Positions 1 through 8,625 of a DNA stretch of 39,152 nucleotides are shown in pieces. The translations under genes and the position numbers were made by a program. Positions within the stretch are counted from its first letter, which is position 1. The number at the start of each line of letters is the position of its first letter. The notes below the pieces were generated by a model. That model made no database searches, had not been told where the DNA came from, and saw only the letters and a program-made list of their open reading frames with translations. This DNA comes from Clostridiales bacterium UBA7103 (GTDB taxonomy: Bacteria > Bacillota > Clostridia > Oscillospirales > Oscillospiraceae): NCBI GenBank assembly GCA_002493305.1, contig DKYJ01000059.1:20268-59419 (forward strand), given 5' to 3'.

Positions 1-948
1 GGAGGAGGAGAAGCCCTGAATGTACAGCTCCTCGGTATTGAGCCCCATGGGCTCAATGAAAAGCTGGTGGCGGGGCTTGTCGGGAAAGGTCATCACCTTT
101 GTCTCGATACTGGGACAGTACCTTGGGCCGACGCCCTCGATGACGCCGGAGTATATGGGGCTGCGGTCAAGGTGGCGGCGAATTATGTCATGGGTGCGCT
201 CGTTTGTGTAAGTGAGGTAGCATACGGCGCGGTTTTCAGGCACGGCTGCGGTGGAGAAGGAGAAAGCCTCCGGCTCATCATCGCCCTTTTGCAGCTCCAT
301 GCGGGAAAAATCCACAGTCCGTGCGTTCACGCGGGGAGGAGTGCCGGTTTTGAAGCGGCGCATATTGAGCCCCAGCTCACGCAGGCGATGAGCCAGCGGC
401 ACGGCGGCGGCAAGCCCGTCCGGCCCGGAGGAGCGCACGGCCTCACCGACGATGGTGCGCCCGTCAAGATATGTGCCCGAGGCGATGATGACCGCTGCGC
501 AGTCGTACTCGGCACCGGTGGCGGTGATGACGGAGCGGACAGCGCCATTTTCAAGGGAAATGTCCACCACCTCCGCCTGCTTTACGCGCAGGTTCTCCTG
601 AAGCTCAAGAGTGTGCTTCATGACCTCCTGATAGCGCCGCCTGTCGGCCTGCGCCCGGAGGGAATGGACAGCAGGGCCTTTGCCCAAATTAAGCATACGG
701 TACTGGATGCAGGCTTTGTCGGCTGCCCTGGCCATCTCACCGCCCAGCGCGTCCAGCTCCCGGACAAGGTGCCCCTTGCCCGTGCCGCCGATGGCGGGGT
801 TGCAGGGCATATTGCCCACACTGTCCAGATTCACGGTGAAGCATATGGTGTCAAGCCCCATACGCGCCGCGGCAAGGGCGGCCTCTATTCCGGCATGGCC
901 TGCGCCCACAACGGCTATATCACATTTTCCGGCCTTGTAGTTTATCAA
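1..948 (-). CDS. mnmG: tRNA uridine-34 carboxymethylaminomethyl modification enzyme MnmG, 5' part
   Basis: FAD-binding subunit of the MnmE-MnmG complex, which installs cmnm5 on the wobble uridine of tRNAs in the cytoplasm. Seen: the first 316 codons, cut by the left window edge (the family is about 620-630 residues). An N-terminal dinucleotide fold has the motif VVGAGHAGIEAA near residue 10, and the family signature GPRYCPSIETK lies near residue 280. The start is TTG at 948, chosen because a GATGAGG ribosome site sits about 10 nt upstream and the next codons lead directly into the FAD motif. It is transcribed away from the next gene. In many Firmicutes mnmE precedes mnmG, but here a promoter-like element lies directly upstream instead. 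Confidence 0.95.
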   Translation of the reverse strand, partial: MINYKAGKCDIAVVGAGHAGIEAALAAARMGLDTICFTVNLDSVGNMPCNPAIGGTGKGHLVRELDALGGEMARAADKACIQYRMLNLGKGPAVHSLRAQADRRRYQEVMKHTLELQENLRVKQAEVVDISLENGAVRSVITATGAEYDCAAVIIASGTYLDGRTIVGEAVRSSGPDGLAAAVPLAHRLRELGLNMRRFKTGTPPRVNARTVDFSRMELQKGDDEPEAFSFSTAAVPENRAVCYLTYTNERTHDIIRRHLDRSPIYSGVIEGVGPRYCPSIETKVMTFPDKPRHQLFIEPMGLNTEELYIQGFSSS

Positions 949-999
949 TTTATCTTAACCTCATCTCTGTACTGAATGACAAATGTTCACGACCAACTG

Positions 1000-1008
1000 A
1001 TTATAGCA
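1000..1008 (-). promoter_or_regulatory. Extended -10 promoter for mnmG
   Basis: On the minus strand the sequence reads TGCTATAAT, an extended -10 element, about 50 nt before the TTG start of mnmG. No good -35 is visible at 17 nt, which is normal for extended -10 promoters. Inferred from sequence only. Confidence 0.5.
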
Positions 1009-1061
1009 TGAATCCAAAAATTTGAAAGAAAAATTAAGAAATAATTTACCTGCAAATTCCC

Positions 1062-1090
1062 TTGACCGCAGGGGCGAGTGATTATATAAT
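1062..1090 (+). promoter_or_regulatory. Sigma-A type promoter for the secreted protein gene
   Basis: TTGACC (1062-1067), a 17-nt spacer, then TATAAT (1085-1090), close to the housekeeping consensus and about 70 nt before the coding start. With the mnmG promoter it makes a divergent pair in the 949-1162 gap. Nothing else is visible in that gap. Confidence 0.7.
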
Positions 1091-1162
1091 AGAAATATGT
1101 AAACCAATATTGAACATCAGTCAAGAATTATGCGGACAAAAAGGATGGGCAGGGAAATGAGG

Positions 1163-2320
1163 ATGAAAAAGCTGATAACGGCAGTGCTGGCGCTGTGTTT
1201 GATGGTGGTGCTGCCCGCTGCCGCCGGGGCACCGGCATATGCCGAGGGAGAGATAAACAAGGTTCTGGCAACCACCTCATACACGCCGGTTGCGCTGATG
1301 GACGTGAGCTTTATAAGCGCCGCCACCAGCACCGAGGGCTGTTACGCGACCAGTATCACATGGTACGACCAGAATTACACCCCGCTGACAGGCAAATTCG
1401 GCACGGACACCTATCATCTGGAGATCCGTTTGGACGCATACGAGGGACGTTATTTTGCCGAGGGGCTGAGCGCCTATCTGAATAACTCCGCCGTGGATTA
1501 CGCCATCGGCGAGGGCGGAGCGTACATTGTGCTGCGCAGGGATTACACCCCGGCGATCTGGGCGCCAAATATCATAAAGCATCCGGGCGCGGAAACTGTT
1601 ACGGAGGGGGGCTGGGCCTCCTTTGTGTCCACCGCGTCCTATACCGACAGCTGCACATGGAGCCTTGTTGATCCCAGCGGGCGCTCCATATCCTGCGCGG
1701 ATATTGGCTCGAAGTTTCCCACTGTTACTGTCGGCGGGGATGGTACGGATAAGATAATCGTGCGCGGCATCCCTCTTGAAATGAATGGCTGGAAAGCTGT
1801 CTGTACCTTTTCCGGGCCGGGCGGCTCGGTCACCTCCAACGGCGCGCTCATAACCGTCAACCCCGATCCGGCCAAAGCCACACCTTCCCCATCGCCTTCA
1901 CCGTCGCCCAGCCCGGAACCCTCCGAACAGCCGGAGGAAAGCCCGGAACCGACAGAGCCGGCACACACCCATGAATTTCCGGACGCATGGCAGAGCGACG
2001 CGGGGCATCACTGGCGGCAGTGCGCCTGCGGTGAGATGAGCGACAGGGCCGAGCATACCATGGAGTGGGTCACCGTCCGCGAGGCCGAGAAGAACTCACC
2101 CGGCGAGGAGAGGGGCGTCTGCTCCGTCTGTGGCTACACCAGCAGCAGAGAGCTTCAGTACCGGGGCGGGGGCAGAGATGACTCGATAAGCCTGAGCCAG
2201 AGCGTGGATCTGGGAACGTTCAGGATAATCATGTTTGTGCTTATGGGCTTGCTGGCGGCGGGCGTTGTGGCACTCGTGGTTCGCGGCATCGTCGGCGGAC
2301 GGCGCGGCAGACGCAGGTAA
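1163..2320 (+). CDS. Secreted, membrane-anchored Ig-like domain protein, function unknown
   Basis: Seen: an N-terminal signal peptide (about residues 1-27, ending PAYA). An approximately 100-residue domain with WY and aromatic repeats follows, then an Ig-like beta domain (about 135-235) with a Cys pair. Next come a Pro/Ser/Glu linker (PSPSPSPSPSPEP), a Cys/His segment with two CxCG/CxxCG-like motifs and spaced His residues, a C-terminal membrane helix, and the basic tail RRGRRR. This is the layout of a cell-surface protein held in the membrane at its C terminus. The start at 1163 is preferred over in-frame ATGs at 1130, 1145 and 1157: an AGGGA site lies 7 nt upstream and MKKL begins a proper signal peptide. 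No enzyme motif is visible, so no function is assigned. Confidence 0.75.
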   Translation: MKKLITAVLALCLMVVLPAAAGAPAYAEGEINKVLATTSYTPVALMDVSFISAATSTEGCYATSITWYDQNYTPLTGKFGTDTYHLEIRLDAYEGRYFAEGLSAYLNNSAVDYAIGEGGAYIVLRRDYTPAIWAPNIIKHPGAETVTEGGWASFVSTASYTDSCTWSLVDPSGRSISCADIGSKFPTVTVGGDGTDKIIVRGIPLEMNGWKAVCTFSGPGGSVTSNGALITVNPDPAKATPSPSPSPSPSPEPSEQPEESPEPTEPAHTHEFPDAWQSDAGHHWRQCACGEMSDRAEHTMEWVTVREAEKNSPGEERGVCSVCGYTSSRELQYRGGGRDDSISLSQSVDLGTFRIIMFVLMGLLAAGVVALVVRGIVGGRRGRRR

Positions 2321-2381
2321 ATTTCAATTAAAAAAGGGCGGGGAAAGACCCGACCTCAAAATATATAAAGGAGGCATTACC

Positions 2382-2585
2382 ATGGATTGGAGATGCTGCA
2401 AATGCGGAAACACGGAAAACGAGATGGATCAGTTTCAGGCCACCGGCGGAAACTTTTCAAAGATATTCAACGTGCAGAATAAGCGCTTTATAACCGTCAC
2501 CTGTACAAAATGCGGGTACACGGAGCTGTATAAGGCCGAGACCTCGGCGGGCATGAATATTCTGGACTTCCTCATGAACGGGTGA
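2382..2585 (+). CDS. Small zinc-ribbon protein (DUF2082-like)
   Basis: A 67-residue protein with two knuckles, CCKCG near residue 5 and CTKCGYTE near residue 45, typical of the small zinc-ribbon proteins assigned to DUF2082. These are presumed nucleic-acid-binding, but the role is not established. A strong AAAGGAGG site lies 8 nt before the ATG. The upstream stop is only about 60 nt away, so it may be co-transcribed with the secreted protein. An imperfect hairpin at 2591-2628 follows. Confidence 0.8.
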   Translation: MDWRCCKCGNTENEMDQFQATGGNFSKIFNVQNKRFITVTCTKCGYTELYKAETSAGMNILDFLMNG

Positions 2586-2590
2586 TGAAT

Positions 2591-2628
2591 ACAGGCAGGT
2601 GCTGGTTTTAAAATCGGCTCCTGCTTGT
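2591..2628 (+). terminator. Imperfect hairpin after the zinc-ribbon gene
   Basis: Arms ACAGGCAGGTGC and GCTCCTGCTTGT pair imperfectly around an A/T-rich loop, directly after the stop codon. The following T run is weak (TTTGACTTTCC). A possible terminator, low certainty. Confidence 0.35.
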
Positions 2629-2671
2629 TTGACTTTCCTGGCTATTTTAGCAAAAACGCAGAAATATTTCA

Positions 2672-2700
2672 TTGAAAAGTTGCTGATTAGATGGTATAAT
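2672..2700 (+). promoter_or_regulatory. Sigma-A promoter for the GntR regulator
   Basis: TTGAAA (2672-2677), a 17-nt spacer and a perfect TATAAT (2695-2700). The start point would be near 2707, just where the palindrome at 2708-2727 begins, so a bound protein would block transcription. Confidence 0.8.
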
Positions 2701-2707
2701 CAACTTG

Positions 2708-2727
2708 CCTGTAACTTGTTATACAGG
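2708..2727. promoter_or_regulatory. Palindromic operator candidate, likely GntR autoregulation
   Basis: CCTGTA (2708-2713) and TACAGG (2722-2727) form a perfect 6-bp inverted repeat around 8 nt. An overlapping weaker repeat CTTGT (2715-2719)/ACAAG (2730-2734) contains TTGTTATACAG, close to the tNGTNNNACNa pattern reported for FadR-type GntR regulators. It lies immediately after the -10 box. Autoregulation is an inference from position. Confidence 0.55.
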
Positions 2728-2760
2728 ATACAAGCAACTGTGGTGGGAGGAAGATAACAG

Positions 2761-3507
2761 ATGAAAAAGCTTGTGCGCAGGGACAGCCTTGCAGAACAGC
2801 TGTTCAACATACTTAAAGAGGAGCTTGACTCCGGCGAATATGAACCGGGGCAAAAACTGATGAGCGAGTCCGCTATCGCGCAGAAGTACGATGTGAGCAG
2901 GCTGACCGTGCGGGCAGCCATAGCAAGGCTCAGCGCGCTGGATTATGTGGAGACGAGAAACGGAGAAGGGAGCTTCGTGAAGAAGCGGGACAATGACCAG
3001 CTCCTGCGAACGGTCTCGTCGATCGTTGTAGAGCCTCAGATGCTCAATGATGTGAGCGATTTCAGGCGGCTGATAGACACGGAATGTGTAAGGCTCGCCA
3101 TTTTGAATGCCTCAAACGAGGATTTGGAGCGCCTTTCCGAGGCCTGTGACGATTTCAGCAATTACATGCAGGGGATAAGTGTTTTTGATGAGGAGACCCA
3201 AAAGACAATAGTGGATCTGGATTACAAGTTCCATCTTACGATCTGTGAGCTCAGCGGAAACCTTTTATATCCGCTGGTATATAAGGCTGTGCAGGAGGCC
3301 ATAAAGCAACAGATATGCACAAACTTTGTCTCCCGCTGGTATTATAACCGAATGGACGCCTCCAATCAGGAGGATATAGAGCGTTTTCGCATGGGACATG
3401 TTGAACTGCTGAAGGCGGTCATGGACAGAGATCTTACCAGAGCAAAGCGTATAACCGCCTCTCATCTGAACATGAATGTGATGAAGCTGCCGGAACCTCA
3501 GAAATAA
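2761..3507 (+). CDS. GntR-family transcriptional regulator, FCD (FadR) type
   Basis: A 248-residue DNA-binding regulator. Seen: an N-terminal winged helix (about residues 8-75) with the recognition stretch SRLTVRAAIARLSALDYVET and the wing NGEGSFV. A helical FCD ligand domain (about 95-235) carries the Asp/His set typical of a metal site (DYKFH, then ASHL near the end). A ribosome site GGGAGGAAG lies about 7 nt before the ATG. It converges on the TRAP/dehydratase operon, and FCD regulators usually sense organic acids, so it probably controls that operon and itself. The ligand is unknown. Confidence 0.92.
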   Translation: MKKLVRRDSLAEQLFNILKEELDSGEYEPGQKLMSESAIAQKYDVSRLTVRAAIARLSALDYVETRNGEGSFVKKRDNDQLLRTVSSIVVEPQMLNDVSDFRRLIDTECVRLAILNASNEDLERLSEACDDFSNYMQGISVFDEETQKTIVDLDYKFHLTICELSGNLLYPLVYKAVQEAIKQQICTNFVSRWYYNRMDASNQEDIERFRMGHVELLKAVMDRDLTRAKRITASHLNMNVMKLPEPQK

Positions 3508-3510
3508 TAT

Positions 3511-3552
3511 GCCTATCAAAAAAAGCCCCTTCTGGGGCTTTTTTTGATAGGC
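3511..3552. terminator. Bidirectional intrinsic terminator
   Basis: A perfect 19-bp inverted repeat (3511-3529 and 3534-3552) with loop TTCT. GCCCC/GGGGC forms the stem tip and A7/T7 runs flank it, so it works as a U-tract terminator on both strands. It serves the GntR gene from the left and the oxidoreductase gene from the right. Confidence 0.93.
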
Positions 3553-3557
3553 TGATT

Positions 3558-5525
3558 TTATAGGATATTCATAGCGGCGAAATAGCCGGCTCTGGTGGCA
3601 TCCTTTATACGCGTCGCGCTGACACAGTCGCCCACGGGATAAAAGTCAATGGCGCTGTCCCGCAGCTCCTCTACCAGCTTCCTGTTCGGGGTAAGGCCGG
3701 TGGCAAATACGACGGAATCGGTGGTCAGAGTCTCCTGAACGCCGTCCTTCTCCACGGTCACGCTGGTATCTGTGGCCGCAACGCACCTTGTGCCGACCCG
3801 ATAGTCGATTTGAGTATGCTTGTCCAGCACGGGGATCATAGTGTTGTAATGGTGGACATAGTTCGGGTCGCAGAGCACATCGCGCATTTCTATGAGGTGG
3901 ATCCTGCGCTGGGGATCATGGTCTGCAAGGCAGAGCGCGGCCTCACACGCGACGATGCCGCCGCCCACGATGATAACATCTTTGCCAAGCGTCTCCGGGT
4001 GATAGAACGCGTCCATAAATGTCAGCACCCGATCTCTGTCAATACCTTTAACCGGAGGGATCATTATGTTGGAACCGACCGCGCAAATGACGGCATCCGG
4101 CTGAAGCGCCTTTACGCTTTCCAGGGTCGCAGGGGTGTTCAGACGGATATCTACACCGTTCTTTACCAGTTGCCTGACCAGATAATCGCGGTAAAGAACC
4201 ATATCGTTTTTCTTAGGCTCGCACTCCATGATGGCAAGATTACCGCCGAGGACACCGTTCTTTTCAAGAAGAGTGACCTTATGGCCGCGCTCCGCGGCAG
4301 TGATGGCGGCTACAAGCCCCGCGGGGCCGCCGCCCACGACCACCACATTCCGGGAGGCTTCGGGCTCCTTCATGCGGGAGATCATAAGATCCCGTGCCAC
4401 TTTTGGATTGGCGGCACAGCCGAACTGCTTGTTCTGCCCCCAGGGGAGAGGGTCAAAGGCGAGGTCGGCAATGCAGTAGTTGCAGCGCATGCAGTGCACT
4501 ATATCCTCGGCTTTGCCGTGGCGGGCCTTGTTCGGGAACTCCGGGTCACATATCAGGGCGCGGCCCATGCCAACTATATCGACCTTGCCTTCGGCAAGAA
4601 TTTGTTCTGCAAGCTCAGGCGTGTTTATGCCGCTTACAACGGAGACGGGAATGCGCACATGGCGTTTGATTTCGGCGGCCATCTCAACATTGCAGCCGGC
4701 CTCCACAAAGCCGGACATGGGGAACATATGCCCTACGGTTGAGCGATCGTCATGAATTCCGCAGGAGACATTTATAATATCCACATAATCCTGTATGATC
4801 TCCGCGAACTGGCAGGCGTCTTCAACATGCATGCCGTCTTCTATAAGCTCATCACCGCTTATTCGAGCCTCAATAATGAAGTTTTCACCGCAGCGCTCAC
4901 GGATACGCTTGCAGACTTCTACACTGAAGCGGGCGCGGTTTTCGAGGCTGCCGCCCCAGCGGTCGGTACGGGTGTTGGTGCGGGGAGAGAGAAACTGGGA
5001 GGGCAGCCAACCATGGCCGAGATGAACCATGACCATCTCAAAGCCGCAGCGTTTTGCAAAAGCCGCAGACACGGCAAAGTCTTCAATGGCCTCCTCAATA
5101 AGCGCCTCGTCCATGGCAATGACCTCCACGCCGTCCCGCTCCCGGATAAAGCCAACGGGCCCGATGGGATTTATGCCGCCGTTTTTGTCCGGGCGGGCGT
5201 ACATGCCGTGGTGGTTAAGCTCTATGCTGGGGACGGCGCCGAAGGCCTTTATTGCGAGAGTGATATCGCCGAGGCGCGCCTTGTTGGAGTCACCGCGGCG
5301 GGCAAGGCTCATCCCAAAACCGGGATCCTGCACGTCATATTTGGGGCTGACAGCGGATTCGCTAAGGGTAACAACGGCGGCACCGCCCTTGGCCTTGTTC
5401 TCAAAAAACGCCACATTGCCGGAATTTTCGCCAAAGCAGCAGTTGGGCGTGGAGAAGATGCGGTTGCGGAAGGTTATGTGTCTGATGGTAATAGGCTCAA
5501 AAAGATGAGGGTAATAGGGATTCAA
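3558..5525 (-). CDS. NADH:flavin oxidoreductase, Old Yellow Enzyme / 2,4-dienoyl-CoA reductase type
   Basis: A 655-residue multidomain enzyme: an FMN TIM barrel (about 1-340), an Fe-S loop, then FAD and NAD(P) Rossmann folds (VVVVGGGPAGLVAA near 393; VIIVGGGIVACEAA near 520). Family members (FadH, BaiCD/BaiH, enoate reductases) pass electrons from NAD(P)H through FAD and [4Fe-4S] to FMN and reduce an activated C=C bond. The Fe-S cysteines are C345, C348, C351 and C370, a CxxCxxC spacing instead of the usual CxxCxxxC. The active-site loop reads GHGWLPSQFLSP, with Trp where a Tyr is common. The start is TTG at 5525 with CCTCCT (minus: AGGAGG) 7 nt away. Last gene of the TRAP/dehydratase operon; the substrate is not known. 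Confidence 0.9.
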   Translation of the reverse strand: MNPYYPHLFEPITIRHITFRNRIFSTPNCCFGENSGNVAFFENKAKGGAAVVTLSESAVSPKYDVQDPGFGMSLARRGDSNKARLGDITLAIKAFGAVPSIELNHHGMYARPDKNGGINPIGPVGFIRERDGVEVIAMDEALIEEAIEDFAVSAAFAKRCGFEMVMVHLGHGWLPSQFLSPRTNTRTDRWGGSLENRARFSVEVCKRIRERCGENFIIEARISGDELIEDGMHVEDACQFAEIIQDYVDIINVSCGIHDDRSTVGHMFPMSGFVEAGCNVEMAAEIKRHVRIPVSVVSGINTPELAEQILAEGKVDIVGMGRALICDPEFPNKARHGKAEDIVHCMRCNYCIADLAFDPLPWGQNKQFGCAANPKVARDLMISRMKEPEASRNVVVVGGGPAGLVAAITAAERGHKVTLLEKNGVLGGNLAIMECEPKKNDMVLYRDYLVRQLVKNGVDIRLNTPATLESVKALQPDAVICAVGSNIMIPPVKGIDRDRVLTFMDAFYHPETLGKDVIIVGGGIVACEAALCLADHDPQRRIHLIEMRDVLCDPNYVHHYNTMIPVLDKHTQIDYRVGTRCVAATDTSVTVEKDGVQETLTTDSVVFATGLTPNRKLVEELRDSAIDFYPVGDCVSATRIKDATRAGYFAAMNIL

Positions 5526-5559
5526 GTTTATACCTCCTGTTATCTGTAAACAAATATTT

Positions 5560-5593
5560 CATATGGATCTCCGCAGAAGCGGGGATCCATATG
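5560..5593 (-). promoter_or_regulatory. Intercistronic hairpin between dctP and the oxidoreductase
   Basis: Arms CATATGGATCTCCGC (5560-5574) and GCGGGGATCCATATG (5579-5593) pair over 15 positions with one wobble and loop AGAA. There is no U run. Hairpins after binding-protein genes often stabilise the upstream mRNA or thin out downstream transcription. Inferred role: more DctP than oxidoreductase. Confidence 0.6.
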
Positions 5594-5615
5594 AAAAAGG
5601 GGTCGTTTCAGGGAC

Positions 5616-6695
5616 TTATGCAGCGTCAATTGCGGACATAATAAAGTCATAGGCTCCCTGAGCATCCCAACCGGCTTCGGACGCGGAAGAGATCCAATTG
5701 TTGTTGACCTTCTCCATGTAGGGGGCAAAGGCGGACAGCTCTTCGGCGGTCAGAGTGTAGACTTCAATGCCGTTGTCAATGCAGGTCTGGCGGCAGGTTA
5801 CAAGGTCAGCCGCATCGGACTCCTGCATCAGGTCGCTGATCTCGGTGAAGGTCTCGGTGACCCACTGCTGCTGCTCGGCGGTGAGGCTGTTCCAGGTGTC
5901 CAGATTCATCATGTAGGTCTCAGCAGCGACCTCAAGCCCGCTTCCGAACTCCGTGATGTATTTTGCGACCTCACTGAGGTTATAGGTTACAATGGATACA
6001 TAGTGGTTGGTGATGCCGTTTACCAGACCGTTGCTCAAACCGGTATAGTAGTCTGCGTTGGAGAGGGCGACAGCGCCGGCGCCACACTCGGAGAAGAAAT
6101 AGGAATCGTTGCCGTTGGCACCGATGTTCAGACCCTTCAGATCATCGGGAGAGAGCACCTGGACCTTGCTGGTGCAAAGCTGCTTTCCGCCCAGAGCGCG
6201 GACTGCGATGCAGCGGAGGTTATACTCGGCAAGATTGTCCTGAATGGCGGTCTCTTCCAGAGCGGAGCGGTAGATGTCGGTCATGGTATAGGTGTCGGGA
6301 GCACCCGTGGGATAGAGGAGCTTGAACATGCCGGCCATCTGAACATCACTCAGGTTCTGGGAGGGGATATAGGCAATATCCGCAATACCCTGGCCGACGC
6401 CAACAAAGGTATCTCCCTGCTTCATAAGAGCTTCGTTGAAGTACATGTCCAAGGTCATGGAGCCGCCGGATTTCTCCTCAAGGATCTCCTTGGCCTGGCT
6501 TATGACTTCGCCGAGCTTGATGGTATTGGAGAAGTGCGCCGCAAAGGTGAGGACGATCGGATCAGATGCGGCAGGAGCGGAGGATTCAGCGGGGTCAGCG
6601 GGGGCGGGGCTGTCCTTGGCGGCGGGGGAGCCACCGCAGGCGGCAAGGCAGAGTACCATTGCCAAAGCGAGAATAAGCGCAAAAACCTTTTTCAT
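5616..6695 (-). CDS. dctP: TRAP transporter solute-binding lipoprotein, DctP family
   Basis: Extracytoplasmic binding protein of a tripartite Na+-driven organic-acid importer. Seen: a lipoprotein signal with lipobox LAAC (C20), a Ala/Pro/Ser linker to about residue 45, then a DctP fold of usual length (359 residues). Co-encoded with the DctM and DctQ subunits just upstream. Odd: where most DctP proteins have a conserved Arg in a 'DLKGLKIR' context that grips the ligand carboxylate, this one reads DLKGLNIGANGND (about 185-197), with no Arg. The ligand may therefore be bound differently or not be a simple carboxylate. A ribosome site AAAGGAAG precedes the ATG. Confidence 0.92.
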   Translation of the reverse strand: MKKVFALILALAMVLCLAACGGSPAAKDSPAPADPAESSAPAASDPIVLTFAAHFSNTIKLGEVISQAKEILEEKSGGSMTLDMYFNEALMKQGDTFVGVGQGIADIAYIPSQNLSDVQMAGMFKLLYPTGAPDTYTMTDIYRSALEETAIQDNLAEYNLRCIAVRALGGKQLCTSKVQVLSPDDLKGLNIGANGNDSYFFSECGAGAVALSNADYYTGLSNGLVNGITNHYVSIVTYNLSEVAKYITEFGSGLEVAAETYMMNLDTWNSLTAEQQQWVTETFTEISDLMQESDAADLVTCRQTCIDNGIEVYTLTAEELSAFAPYMEKVNNNWISSASEAGWDAQGAYDFIMSAIDAA

Positions 6696-6765
6696 TTTTT
6701 CTTCCTTTCTTTGTTGTTAAAATTATTGTTCAGCCTTTTCAGGTCAAACTTCAGTTAGAGCAGGC

Positions 6766-8055
6766 TCAGACCATGCACAGGGAGAGCTGAGGAAATGCGA
6801 TGATAAGCACAAGGTGCACAAGATCCGCCAAAAGGAACGGGACTGAGCCTTTATACAGCTGCTTGAGCGGCACGCCCGTGGCGGAAGAGGTGACAAAGAG
6901 ATTTGTGCCGTAGGGCGGAGTCACCATGCCGATCTGCATGAGCTTTACAAGAACCACCCCGAACCATATGGCATTCCAGCCTGCCGCAACGGAGATCGGG
7001 TAGAGAATGGGGATGGTGAGAATGGTGATGGCGTATATATCAAGGAACATGCCCAGAATGATGTACAAAAGGCAGATGGCGGAGATCAGCAGAACCGGTG
7101 AACTGATGCCCATTGCAAGCTCCGTCATGCGCTCAGGCAGGCGGGTGATGGTGAGGAAGCGGGAGAAGATATACGCGCCAACAAGCAGCAGGACTACCTG
7201 TCCGGTCGTTTTAGCGGTATCGACTGTGACGCTCTTGAGCACCTTGAAGTTGAGCTTTTTCGTTACCGCTGCCAGCACGAGCGCGGAGACCGCGCCGATT
7301 GCGCCCGCCTCTGTCGCGGTGAACACGCCGCCATAGAGACCGAATACGATGACCAAAATAAGCAGGAGTATGGGCCAGGTGGTCTTGAGAGAAGCGACCT
7401 TTTCACGCATTGTGACTACACGCTGGGAGTTATCCGGCGCCCAGTCGGGGCGGACACGCACAAGGATCATAATAACGATCATGTATAGCACCACCTGAAT
7501 GATGCCGGGAACAACGCCGGACAAAAACAGCTTGGAGATGGAGTTTTCGGTTATCAGGCCATACATGATGAAGCCTATGCTGGGCGGTATAAGGAAGCCG
7601 ATGGTGCCGCCGGCAGCTACGGTTGCCGCAGAAAGGCGGTCATCATACTTCATTTTGTGCATCTCAGGATAGGCGATCTTGCTCATGGTGAGCGCGCAGG
7701 CCGTTGAGCTGCCGCAGACCGCGCCGAAGATACCGCAGGACACGGTGGAGGCCATGGCAACGCCACCGCGCAGCTTGCCCATCCATTTGTCGGCGGTCTT
7801 GAACAGATCGTCACCGAGGCCGGTGCCGGCAATGATACAGCCCATATAAGTAAAGAGAATGACAGTGGCAAAGGAATAATTTCCTATCTGGGAGAAAGCC
7901 TCCGAAGCCACCATAATAGCTGATTTGTCGAAGCTGTAAACCAGCCCATAGCCAATAAAGCCGATAGCGGCAAGCGCCGCGCCGATCCACATCTTATAGA
8001 AGATGAGAACAAGCAGCAAAACCACAGCCACAACACCGTAAACTACATAATTCAT
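6766..8055 (-). CDS. dctM: TRAP transporter large permease, DctM family
   Basis: A 429-residue integral membrane protein with about 12 hydrophobic segments, the ion-coupled transport channel. Family motifs are clear: GTIGFLIPPS in the first half, GVFTATEAGAIGA in the middle and GMVTPPYGTNLFV near the C terminus. The ATG at 8055 is 3 nt after the dctQ stop, so the two are translationally linked. A gap of 70 nt separates it from dctP. Confidence 0.95.
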   Translation of the reverse strand: MNYVVYGVVAVVLLLVLIFYKMWIGAALAAIGFIGYGLVYSFDKSAIMVASEAFSQIGNYSFATVILFTYMGCIIAGTGLGDDLFKTADKWMGKLRGGVAMASTVSCGIFGAVCGSSTACALTMSKIAYPEMHKMKYDDRLSAATVAAGGTIGFLIPPSIGFIMYGLITENSISKLFLSGVVPGIIQVVLYMIVIMILVRVRPDWAPDNSQRVVTMREKVASLKTTWPILLLILVIVFGLYGGVFTATEAGAIGAVSALVLAAVTKKLNFKVLKSVTVDTAKTTGQVVLLLVGAYIFSRFLTITRLPERMTELAMGISSPVLLISAICLLYIILGMFLDIYAITILTIPILYPISVAAGWNAIWFGVVLVKLMQIGMVTPPYGTNLFVTSSATGVPLKQLYKGSVPFLLADLVHLVLIIAFPQLSLCMV

Positions 8056-8058
8056 GCT

Positions 8059-8592
8059 TTATTCCCCCTTCTGTGCGTTTTTCTCCGCCCGGATAGCGCG
8101 GAGCGTCTGTATGTCTTCCACAAAATTGGCGATGCAGCCGGTCAGGACGGGCAGATAGCCCAGACCCATCAGCAGATAAAAGGGCCAGTTGGGTACGCCG
8201 GAAAAAGTACCCTTTGTTTTAAGGCCAAATGTTATGATGCCCTGATTGATGCTGGCGTAGAGCATCACCGAGGCAACGCCCGCGACCAAAACAGCGTTTA
8301 TCATGTCGTTGACGACCTGGGCCTTTTCTGAGAGCATCTGCACCAAAAGATCCACTTTCAGGTGGGAACGGTCAACAGTGCATGCGCCCAGACCGAAAAA
8401 GCTGGCCATAATCATGATGTAGCCCACATATTCGGAGGTGCCGGAGATGGGTTTTGAAAAGAGCGCCCGCATTAAAACATCGAGAGTTACCATGACCGCG
8501 GCAAAAATGATAGCCGCTACCTGAACGGTGCTCAGCATGGAATTGATCCAACCGGTAACTTTTCCCGGAAGGTTCGGTTTTTCGTTGTTCAC
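8059..8592 (-). CDS. dctQ: TRAP transporter small permease, DctQ family
   Basis: A 177-residue protein with four hydrophobic helices, the usual size and topology of the small TRAP subunit that anchors and stabilises DctM. GTG start at 8592 with GAGGAGG 6 nt upstream. The internal segment GACTVDRSHLKVDLL matches the conserved middle region of the family. It lies between the dehydratase gene and dctM. Confidence 0.93.
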   Translation of the reverse strand: MNNEKPNLPGKVTGWINSMLSTVQVAAIIFAAVMVTLDVLMRALFSKPISGTSEYVGYIMIMASFFGLGACTVDRSHLKVDLLVQMLSEKAQVVNDMINAVLVAGVASVMLYASINQGIITFGLKTKGTFSGVPNWPFYLLMGLGYLPVLTGCIANFVEDIQTLRAIRAEKNAQKGE

Positions 8593-8625
8593 TTATATCC
8601 TCCTCTTTCCTTTTGCTGTTGACTA

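Noticed and set aside
67..975. A 302-codon plus-strand frame at the left edge
   Set aside because: The minus strand encodes MnmG with FAD and family signatures over the same interval.
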